Shown: positions 49,052-60,400 of the stretch, one piece after another
How the letters are laid out: each line of letters starts with the position of its first letter
How positions within the stretch are numbered: position 1 is the stretch's first letter
Assembly: GCA_029783825.1 (NCBI GenBank)
Contig: JAREIK010002246.1
Location: forward strand, 379,501 to 443,500
Direction of reading: 5' to 3'
Length of the DNA: 64,000 nucleotides
DNA from: Sapria himalayana
Taxonomy: Eukaryota; Streptophyta; Magnoliopsida; Malpighiales; Rafflesiaceae
The notes under the pieces: model-generated
Told to the model about the DNA's origin: nothing
The model's database searches: none
The model's input: the letters and a program-made list of their open reading frames with translations, nothing else
Program-made: the position numbers and the translations under genes

Positions 49052-49470
49052 CACTACAAGAAATTATCAGTTTAGCTACATAAATATAGCTAGAGAAATA
49101 ATCCCTAGCTAATTTACCAGGGATTAGTAATGAAATAGTAAGAGATATTTGATTATAGATTTAATAACAAATTTGCGACGGATTAGAGACATAAATTTTT
49201 GATGGAAAAATGTCCCTATCAAATATTGTCGTTGATTTTGGTGCAAAAATTGATGGAAAATTTAGCAACAACTTTAGAGATAGATTTTTCCTAGATAATT
49301 AGCTCGAGAAAAAAAAATATATCGCTAAATAATGATCTGGAATTTTTTTTTTCAAATTTATATTAATATTAAGAGATTAGTCCTTAATTATTATTTTTAC
49401 AAAATATATACATTTAGCTATGGATCTTTCCCTAGCTATTTAGCTTGGGATTATTTCCTTTGTTAAGTCT
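49052..49470. mobile_element. CACTA-type MITE, right end degraded
   Basis: Begins with the CACTA terminal sequence CACTACAAGAAATTATC, followed by AGCTAGAGAAATAATCCCTAGC. Near the right side, TCCCTAGCTATTTAGCTTGGGATTATTTCC is a rough inverse of that block. The inside holds GATGGAAAAATGTCCC and GCAACAACTTTAG words. The expected right-hand TTTCTTGTAGTG is not present. Confidence 0.6.
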
Positions 49471-49639
49471 ATACTATATTAGTTTTTGTTTTGTTTTATA
49501 TATTTTTTGTTTTAATATTTGATGTAATTTTGTATATTAAAGGTCTGTCATAGTCTATGGATAAGGGATCCTTGAAAGTCACATTCTCCTCATATAATTA
49601 TAAAAATATGATATTATAAATAAATAATTACAAAAATAT

Positions 49640-50010
49640 ATAAATAAGAATACAAGTTTATATTAATAAATCCTAAAATAACTATTTTCATGATTATAAA
49701 AGTTTAAAAATATTTACAAAATATTATTTGAATTAATTAATAAAGATAAATACATAAATAATTAATTGTATACTCATAAATATTTTTTAAAATATTTGAA
49801 TTAATAAATGAACATACATAAACATTTATATTAATAAAAACCTAAAATCATTATTTGTATGATTATAAAAAAATATTTACAAAAAATCTAAATTAACGAA
49901 TAAACAAGTAAATATTTATATTAATAAAACTTAAAAAAAATTATTTTAATGATTATAGGAATATTTTAAAAAATATTTACTAAAAGATTTGAATAATTTG
50001 AATAAAAAAA
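49640..50010. repeat. Three degenerate copies of a ~90-160-bp AT-rich tandem repeat
   Basis: The word series TTTATATTAATAAA, CCTAAAAT, ATGATTATA, AAAATATTTACAAAA, then a TGAATTAAT-like end, recurs from about 49655, 49826 and 49916. No gene content. Confidence 0.6.
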
Positions 50011-50387
50011 ATCATATTTTTCATAAAATTTTAAAAAAATTAAATTAATATTTAAGAATAAATAAATAGTTATTTTAATTATATCCAAAAACTTTTGATG
50101 ACCAAGTACATAGTAAAAGAATACTTCAAGTATTATTTTAGTATTAAAAAAAAAAGTAGTTTTAAATATTACTAATGATATTTTTTTGTCCTAAAAATAT
50201 TTAAAATTATTTTTTAGTTATATTAACACTTTTGAAAATCACTACCAAACTAACCATAATTTGATTTTAATTCAAATTTTATTTTTGCCCATGCTCAAAT
50301 TTGTGAATTAATATTATAAATTTATCCATAAATTATAAAAAATATGAAATGTTATAAATCTTGTATATTAAAGGTATGTGATGTCGA

Positions 50388-50528
50388 TATATACTAAATA
50401 AAATGAGGGTAATTGTAGGTTTCTACGAAGAAACCTAAATTCAGTAGTAGGAAGTGGAAGTTCTTGTGCGTTCTACAGAGAAAAGTCGATCAATTGCTCC
50501 AAACGCTAAATCACTGATAGAGGAGCAG
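50388..50528 (+). promoter_or_regulatory. NSN1: Candidate promoter and noncoding first exon of NSN1
   Basis: TATATACTAAATAAAA (50388) is a plausible TATA region. The base composition becomes balanced from about 50400. GAGGAGCAG/GTGAGG at 50528/50529 is a strong splice donor that could join to the acceptor ATGCAG at 51396, 68 nt before the NSN1 start codon (a second possible acceptor is CTTCAG at 51446). The exon assignment is inferred; transcript data would decide. Confidence 0.45.
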
Positions 50529-50559
50529 GTGAGGGCGATGCGCAATCCTTAATGAATGT

Positions 50560-50568
50560 AAACCCTAA
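50560..50568 (+). promoter_or_regulatory. Telo-box AAACCCTAA
   Basis: A perfect AAACCCTAA lies 32 bp after the proposed first donor site. Telo-boxes are enriched around the transcription start of plant ribosome-biogenesis and translation genes (established knowledge), which suits a nucleolar GTPase. Function here is inferred from position. Confidence 0.5.
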
Positions 50569-51464
50569 CTTAATTTGAAGGACATTTTGGTAGAACGGAC
50601 CCATTACCAACTTCCGTTTATTTTGAAATCAGACATGGAACTTGACTAACTTATATTGTTTGATCGTTCGCATGTCTATGCTAGACTACCAAATTCAAGC
50701 ATGATAGTTGGTTTTGTCTGCATATTAGTATCAAATTATAATGTTGCTGACTGGTGCAAATTTGCAAGTTTCCAAAAATAATGTAATAAAAAGCTGTTGA
50801 GAAAAATAATGTTTTGAAGGCTATATAAAATGGAGGATGTCAACTTATTAGAAAAAGAAAATTTGCAGAGCCTCTTGCTCCAAACGTTCTTGTCACTCCT
50901 GAAATTGTGTCATCTTTGATGCCATTTGTTTTCAATTTCTTGTGCAAAAGTGCATCAAGAGAAAAAGAAAATATGAGGTTAACTTTTTGAATGCACTCTT
51001 GAGGTATTTATCTTTTGTAATTGATAATTTATTCTGGCTCAAAACAGATAGATAACATATTCAAATTCATGTTATTGGATGTTTTATGTCATTTGTGATT
51101 ATGATAGTTGTCCATGTGATGGAATTTATGTGAACACCTTTTCCTACTCCATAGGTAGTGCAGGTACAAAAGTCATTGAATCTACTTTTAGCGTGCACAT
51201 GCATGTTCATATCTACTCTTGTATTAAAGCCTATTTGATAGGGTCTGTGATGTGCTCATATCACAATAATACTTTACATGAAAATAAATCGTACATACTG
51301 ATCAGTGTAGTGGTTTCTACTCATGTAGATAGAACTTGTTTTTATATTGCTTATTGTTTATTTATCTGATATAGATTTTTAATGTAAATAATGCAGGGTG
51401 AGTAAGGGCTTCGAAGTATCTGTCACTCTGATTTTGCTTGCTTCAGTTCTTTTAAGATCTTAAA

Positions 51465-54400
51465 ATGGTGAAGAAGAGTACAAGTATTCAACATGCCTCT
51501 CTTGTATCCTTATTTTTGTCTTTCTTAAATATATGGAGATATTTTTTTTTGTGGCTAATCTTCACTTTTTGGCATATATAGAAAGCAAGAGCAAGAGAAT
51601 AACATTAAGGAAGAAACATAAAATTGTCAGAAAAGTGAAAGAGCATCACAGAAAGAAGGCTAAGGAAGCTAGAAAGGAAGGTGTGAAACACAGAAATAGA
51701 GTTGTAAAAGATCCTGGGATTCCTAATGAGTGGCCCTTTAGGGAGCAAGAGCTCAAGGCACTTGAAGAACGACGTGTTCTTGCAATTGAAGAGTTGGAGT
51801 TGAAGAAAACTGCTCGCAAGGAGAGGGTATGGAACTTCATTGTTCCTTTGTGTTTTTTTTTTATTTCTGGTTGCCATCCTGTTTGACCTTGATGTGTTTT
51901 TATCAATAACTGCACAGTTTGTCTAAAGTATTTCTTGCTAGCAAACTTAGTTTTCTTATTTCATTTTTAGCATCAATAACATCCATGCACTGTATTTGTT
52001 ATTCCATATCAAGGCATGTTTTATTGACATGTATTTTCTGTTACCTACAATCACATCTTGCAAACTTTACACAAGCACAAGTGGCTTGTTTTTTTGAAGT
52101 TTGCTGGACAAAAATGCTTGGATTTGGGGAGCTAGAAGTGTACATAATTAAAGTTCACTTTTTTCTATTATTTATTAAATTTATTTTGATATCACATGAA
52201 AAATTGTCATTTTTGATATATTTTATGATTTTATATAGGAATCCCATATTGTTAAGACATGTCATTTGATAATCTTACTTGGAGTTGTTTTTTATTCAAA
52301 CCATCTTGTTTCAATGCCCACTCATTATTCTTGTCATATTTCTTTTGTCTTCTAAAAAGCTATATGTTTGTTAACTTTATTGTGATTTGTTTTTAACTTA
52401 TTTATTAAAATTGTCTTAATATCATTTGTTATGACTCATTTTGTATGTAATAAAAGATTGTTTGATTTTCATATACAAACTTGATGATTTTTTTTTACTT
52501 GTGAGCTTGATTTTTTAAAAGTTTATTAATCCTAATTTAATTTACGTTGAACATTAGATCAAGAATGGTATGAAACAAAATCTTTTATGTTGTATACTTT
52601 TATCATACCTTATATATATGTTGAAATAGTGAATCATATATGAAATGATACATATGAAGCCTATAGAAATTAAGTATAGATAAGATGATCCAAATTAGTA
52701 GATAGGCATATGATAAAACAAATAAATGTGTATTATAATATTATTCTTCAAGTTGGAGAATATATACTAACCTAGTGAAGCTTAGTGGAGACTGTAGATA
52801 CTTAAAAGTTTAAAACACAGAAATTTTGGCATTGTTGTTTGTTAGTGTTTTTCTTTCTCTGACAAAGGATATACAAATGAATTTAAGTGTTTTTTTTTTC
52901 AAAAGAGAATTTCTTACAATATGTTTAATTTTTTCATATAATACATGATAGGAAACTATGCAAAATTCTATTTTATTGTCACAACAACTATTCAAGCCTA
53001 GGGAAACTAAAACCAGGTTTTTGTAACAAGTGTTGAAGTTTCATGGACTTACAAGTGGCATGTTATAATCACACACACACACACACATTATTGATTTTAT
53101 ACTAGACTCACTCAAGCATATTCTCCAACTTTAATTAAATGTAGTTGTCTTCATTGGTATTAATTTTCCTTTGAATCAATCATGTTATGTTAAGTTGTAG
53201 ATTTGATAATTTACTTTTCAAAATTATTTTATATTCTTCAAGATGATTGACTTTATAATTTTATATTGATTTTTGTTTTTTAGATAGTTTTTGGGTAGTG
53301 GATTTGTTAGATATTAGTTTTTTGTTGGACAAAAATATTAAATATAAACCAAATAATATCAAATTAATAGTTATTTATTTCATAAATTTAAATGAAAATA
53401 ACAATGGTAATTGAGTTATAGTTAGAGGTGTTAGATGGGTAGGGCCGGCTTGACATGAGGCATGGAGCGCTACACTGACGTGCTCTGGCCCATTTTGGGC
53501 GCACCCTCAGCATCGGCCGTGTCGTGCTGGGCTGAGGGATCGGCCCGTTGTGCCTTGCTGGGCCGAGGGATTGGCTCGTCGTACCGTGCCAGGCACAACA
53601 TGTGTGACCACGTATTGAGTATGGTCACGACTAGCCGACGCCCCGAAAGGGTGAAGATGCACGGTGGCGTGCCATCAAAATCTTAATTTTTTTAAAAAAA
53701 TATGGTTTTGGCCCACCATGAATCAGGCCAAACCATGTCTAATCTGGCAGACTTTGGGTTGTGAGCCCATGCCGGTCTTGACCTTCACATTACCATGTTG
53801 GGCCAGACATTGTAGTCAGGTTGGGAAGCCTAAAATTGGGCCGCCCCGCCCCAGCCTGACCCATTTGACACCTTTATTTATATTAGTATTGAACATATAA
53901 TTTTATGATCAAAGAAAAAATGATCACTATGTTTCAATTTACACAAGGATTTCACTTCTAGCATATGGTCATAGTTGCTCTATGACTAGTTTTTTACTAT
54001 GTTGTTTATTGTTTGATGAACTTGAAATTTATTAATAGGGAAATTTTTTTTTATGCATATTGGATGATTATAAATCTATTTTATAGAGATCTATTTGACA
54101 AAATTCAACATAATAAGTATTGTTAAATATAAAAATCAACTAAATGTTATTTTTAATTTAACTTCCTTAGAGATTGATATTATCACTTATGAGTTTGATT
54201 ATTGAGGTTTTCACTTTATATAATTATCATAAATGTTTTAGAGGATTATAATTGCAAAGTTGGATGAAATAGTATCATGTGAGTTTGACTTTGTAGGATA
54301 GGGCATCATCATCAGACATGCAAAGAGATGCCTGATGCAGAGGAATAATTATAAGTGATCTATCAGTACAATATACTTATTATCATAAATTGTGGTATGC

Positions 54401-57400
54401 TTGAGATATTTATTTGATTTTATATTTTGAGAGGTGACATTGTTTTCTAGTTATACATTACTATTTAGCATTATTCTTTTAATATTCAAAGGTTATCATA
54501 GAAACTAATCACTCTAACTGGGTCAATCATTATAATAGAAGAAAAAGTATTATAGAATTTTAGTATTTTTTAATAATTAATTCAAATTCTTGAATAGTTG
54601 ATGGAAGAGTTTTTTATTATATATAATTATTCATTATTTTTATTTATTGTACACAATTATGTTTTTCTATTTTTACTATTTCAATAATTATTCATTAATA
54701 AAATATCTAATGCTATTACATATAGTGTCTTGAACATGATTATGTTTTTCTATTTTTATGCTCAAGTTTTTTTATTTATTTATTTTGTATGTGATGCACA
54801 TTGTTAAACAATTTTATATTTGTCGTCTTTTTTATAATTTTAAATTATATGATATTGTCTTGCAATATTGATTGATCTTCATTAGAATTTATGGGATTGA
54901 ATTACATGAAATGCATTATTTAATCATTATGTATCATTTTTAATCTTGTTTTAGCCTCTCTAATGTTTGATTTTTATTTAACTTCTTGTTTACCCTACTT
55001 GGGTATTCTTTCTTAGCCAAATTGGTATGTCATTCAAGAGATGTCAAATGTGTCGTGTTGTGTTGGTATGGCTCATTTCAGTGAGGCATGATCGTGCCAT
55101 TGTGTCATATTAGGCATGACATGAGAACCAAAATGGCTGCTTGGCATTGCATGGTTGGTCTGCAAAGTGTTGGGCCATGTCAGTTTGGGTTGGACTTGGT
55201 GCTTGCCATTCCTATTTGGGTTGCTTCGTGCCAGTACAAACCGAATCATTTTTTTTGATAGTTTTTTGGTCTTTTAGAATTAATCTTTAAATTTGGATTA
55301 AATTTCAAATTTGAATTGTGATTTGACATCGTGTTTGGTTTGGTTCAAATAAAAAATAAAAAAAAATATTTTATATAATACTAATGAAATAAATCATAAT
55401 ATAATGAATGTGTACAATGATAATAAGTGTATTCTAAATATCCAACATATCAATGATACATAAATAATAAATACTATAAAAAATATCAAAAATAAATAAG
55501 TACTAATACAATATCACTATCACATGAATCAAGAATTATTAATTGGTTCATTTGATATGGTAATATAGATAAAGATGTAAATCATTATAATTAATGTATT
55601 TAAAGATATTGCTAATGTCTTCAATATTCTCAATCTTTATGCTTTATAAATTATTATTTGTCATCTCTTGCGTTTTATCATGAATGTTTGACTTCGAATT
55701 TAGAGGTATCAAATGGGCCACATCGTATTGGCATGGATCATTTTTGAGTTTCTCAGTTGGGTCATCGTGTTGTGCCAGACATGACTTGATATGGAAGTGG
55801 TGATGTGCAAGGCACGACACTATTGATTGTTTGCCTGACATGGCATGACATGCATGATTCCAAGCAGACTCGTGCCTAACATGTTGGGTCTAGAGGTGTC
55901 AAATGGGTCGGGGTAGCCAATGGTGGCCCAATTGTGCCACCATGTCTTGTCAGGCACGACATAACTTGAGAAGTGTCGGCTCAGCCCGGCCCACTGGCCT
56001 GGGTCGTGCTAGGTTGTGCTTGGACTTGCTGGGTTAGGCCGTTTCGTACCTAGTTTTTTTAGCTAGATTTTTAAAAAAATTATGTTGAGTCTCTAGACTG
56101 GTTTACCATGCCATTGGGCCAGGCACACGAGTTGTGCCTAGCCCGGCATGAGGCATGGTTTCTGTTGACCTGGCATGGATTGTGACATGATTTCTAACTA
56201 TGTTGTGTATGACCAGGCACGACTTAATTGGGTTATGCCCTGTGTCGAGCCCTAGGCTGCCTGATCCGTTTGATATCTTTAACTAGGTCTTTTCATGTTG
56301 TGTCGGATTATGTTGATTTTGTGGGCAGTGTCACCATAGGCATCGTCCATGGGATATTGCCATCTCCATCACACACCAATGACTAGTTAGTCACCATAGA
56401 AATATATATAAAAAAAATAAATTAATTACATGTACAACACATTTAAATATAACATTAAGGAAACATCAATATAAAACTAAAAATATATAAACTTGAGCTA
56501 TTACTGTAAGTGTAATAAAATTGAAATAAAAATTTTATTTCAAACTAGTTTTAAAATACAAACAAAATAAAAAATGATAAATAATAATAATGTCAAAAAA
56601 AATATAATCATAAATTGTAATCATTATATCAAATATAAATCATATGGTATAAAAATAATAATTATAAAAACAAATGCAATATCAATAAATTATAATCAAT
56701 CTCATTTTTAATTGGTATTTGTATGTAAATTATTATTATCATCATCATCATATAAGTGTTTGATGATATTACTGTTGGTGGTTTCAATATTTTTTAAGTC
56801 TTATGAGTTATTTGATAGTAATTTTTGTGCTCCAACTCTATCTTGACTATTCAATTTGAAATCTTGCTAGTTCTTCATGCACGAGATAGGTGCTTCCATG
56901 ATATTTAACTATAATCTTGATTTTTATTTGAAATGATTTTAACTGCAAAAAAAAAAAACCTTCAATGTTATGTTAGACACTAGAGGAATTAATATATCTC
57001 GTGCCATCATAGATAACATGGGAGGATTCATATAATTTTTTTTATTATAAAATATTAAGATTTTTATTATTATTATGTGATATGGTTGAGTAGTAATTGA
57101 TATCTAAATATCAAAACAGCTTGCTTCAATTCGATGGATCATATCATCATTTCTTCTTCATTAATTAATTGGAGAAATTATCATCTCTGAATATGATATT
57201 CATATTCATACTCAAAGCTTAGTTATAATAACTATCATACATAGTATCGTAATATATAAATAAGTTGATTAATTTTTTGTTTATGAAATCTTTAGGTTAA
57301 TCTTCCTGGTTTATGTATGTGATATGCATGTTAAAATATTTTTTATTTTTTTTTATTTTAATTTTAGGATCCATGCAAGTAGTTAGATAATAAAGAATTA

Positions 57401-60400
57401 AAATGATGGACTAAATATTTAAATATTTAGTTTTCATCTTAACAATCATAACACTAAATGAATGGTGACATTTAAACTTGCTAAACATACTATTAATATT
57501 ATATATACTTCTAAATATAATGCAAGTGATGAGAGTGCATATAAACAAATACATATTTGTCGTGTCATAAATTTTTTTTAGGAATTTATAAAATAAATTT
57601 CTATATCCTAATCGAAGTCATCAATAATAAGTTTATTAATTTTATCATTGACATAGTTAAATATCATATATTCGTACTTAATACTTGATTTTAATATCAT
57701 GTAAGTATAATTCTAATGTTATCTCATTTTGGTTTAGAATTATTTATCTTTTAGACCTACAAATAATTAGAAATTATCAAACTCATGTTATCTGTTAGGA
57801 ATCTTAAGATATTTTAATGAGTTTTTTTTTCTAATGTGGAAAAGATAACCTTCATTTCAACCTGTACTATCAAACTAATATGAAAAATATAACTTAATGA
57901 CTTATTTCAGATCATTCTAATAAACTGATAGCGATTACATTATTAGATACATTATTAAGTATAATACTAATTATTTTATTGTGAATGTTATCTTTAAATA
58001 TGCTCGTTATGCATTTATATATGGTAGAACTATCATGAGAATGAATAATTTCAAGAAATTTTACATTTTTTAAATAATGTTTTATATAGAATTTATATTG
58101 TGGGTAGGTGTTAAACGAGCCATGCTGGGCCAGCCTGGAGCAGCCTAGCATGATTTTTGGCTGTCTTATCGTGCTTTCGTGCTGGGCTAGGCACGACATG
58201 TTTACTGTATTGTACGGTGCCTGGCTCGGCACGAGCCCACGGCTCGATATCTACTGGGTTTGGCCTGGTTTGGTCTAGTTCGGGTCAGGCCAAAATCTCA
58301 ATTTTTTTAAAAAAATTAGGGTTTTGGGGCGTGCTGCTTCGCTTCTGTGCCATCTTTGCTTTTTTTGGGGGCTTGGCTAGCCTCGCCCATCGAGCGTCGG
58401 CTTGATCACACTCGGTGCATGGTCACGCGTGTTGTGCCCCCGTGCCCTCGTGCCAGGATCTCGTGCCATGCCTGGCACGACACATGGGCCAAATTTCCTC
58501 GGCCTAGCATGGCACTACCAGTGCCGAGAGTGCACCCGGCATGGGCCCAAGCACGGCACTATAGCGTGCCGTGACGGGCTAGGCTGGCCAGATCCGTTCG
58601 GCACGTCTAATTGTGAGTGAAAAAATATTTAAATAATGCATTATCATGTCTAGTCTAGATATCAAATATTATGCAAATTATCTACTATATTTTTAAATTT
58701 TATTAATTATTAATTATTTTTTTTAATTTATAATATTTTATTATCTTTTTTATTTATAGACTTAGAAATTTAATGATGAGCAGGCTAATAGTAAGTATGC
58801 ATCACATTGATTATTTTAGAATCTTCTTAAAATTTAATTGGAAGACTCATGATTGTAATCGGCTTAATTATGTTTTTTATTTCTCTAAATCACGTGATAT
58901 ATAAATATATCAAAAAAATTAAACTAGATTCAATTTCAAAGGCTCAATTGTTCAGGCTCAATTGAATTTGCCTAAATTTAATGTATCATGTATTTTGGTG
59001 TATTAATCTGCATGTTTTTTTAAGTAGCTCGTATAATTTGTATTTTTACATGTATATATTTTTTAATAGTATATATATTATGTTGATTATTTATTTTTAT
59101 TTTTAGAATTTTTTTTTTCATTATCTTAAAATAAGTTCAAATTAGAGGTGTCAAATAGGTCGGATGGTTCAGGACCGACCTGGTTCAATCGTGCCTGGCT
59201 TGGTATGACATAGTTTAGCACTGTTCCGTGAGTTGTGTCGGGCCAACCATTGGCATGGTTTGTGTCGTGCCTCATGTTGGGTTAGGCACTGCTTGTGTGC
59301 CTAGCCCGATGGTACGGTAAACCAGCCTAGGGATTCAATTGGATTTTTTAAATTTAGCTGGAAAAATTAGGTATTACCCGTCCCGAAATTGCTATGAGCC
59401 AGGTTTTGCCTGGCCGGTGCTTCTCAAGTTGTGCCTAGCATGACACAGTTATTGTATGGGGCTATGTTGGGCACGGCACGGTGGCTCAATTGGGCTACCA
59501 AAAAATGGGTCAGGCCTAGAGGTGTCAAACGGGCCGGGCCGGCCCGGCCTGGCACGAGGCACGGCACGGTTCGGCCGTGCCTGGGCCGGCCCGGCACGAT
59601 AAAAAAACGTGCCCGGGCCCGTGCCGGGCCCGGGCGAACAAACCACGTGCCGGCACGAGCCGTGCCGTGCCTGGCCCGGCACGGCTCGTGCCTTGGCACG
59701 GCACGCCGGCCCGCGTGCCTGCGTCGTGAGTCGTGACCCAACCGGGCCCCGCCCCCGGTAAAAAGACCGCGGGTCGGGTCCAAACAGACCCGACCCGCCC
59801 CGCCTGCCCTGCCTTGCCGTGCTGGGCCGGCCCGTTTGACACCTCTAGTCAGGCCAGCCCTGCACGGCTTGTTTGACCCCCAGTTCAAACATCTAAAGTT
59901 ATTATTATTTTTTATTTTTTAAGCATTTTAGGTTTGGGTTAAGACCATAAAAGAAAATATACCCTAGATTTTTTGTAGGGTTATCATTATTATATATAAT
60001 TAAATTGTTGTTAAATTTTTAATATTATATATATTATTATATATATATTATTATATATATTATTAGTTATTAGTTATTTTTTTAGTTTATGTTAAAAAAA
60101 ATTAATTTATATTTATAAACAAATACAAAAAAAAATATCTGGATTCTTGTACCGTTAGGTACAAGCTGAACCTCAATTGAAATTGTTGCTTGTGAGTTGT
60201 CATTCGTTTTGTTATAAAAAATATATTCTGCTGTTTTGGTTTTCAACTTCTAAAGGGAAGATTTTTATGCCAGACACTATGTTTTTGCCAAACATAAGTG
60301 ATTGCCTAAATTGTATTTGTGGGTAGTTCTCTTCCTAAAAAAATGCAAAAGATTTTTATTCTACATTTTAGGATGAGGCTATTGGAGAATCTTTGTTGTC

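Noticed and set aside
51533..51886. 117-codon uninterrupted frame as the NSN1 product with start MEIFFFVANL
   Set aside because: The hydrophobic beginning is T-rich intron sequence and the end runs past a good donor site. The spliced model restores the family N-terminus and links to exon 3.
51605..51915. Two minus-strand frames of about 90 codons over NSN1 exon 2
   Set aside because: Shadows of the real exon on the opposite strand.
53462..53900. Two 74-78-codon frames within the first intronic hAT copy
   Set aside because: The second crosses the element terminus and neither resembles a transposase.
59424..59888. Arg/Gly/Pro-rich frames up to 154 codons on both strands
   Set aside because: They lie in the GC-rich hAT element, where stop codons are rare in all frames, and cross its termini and target duplication.
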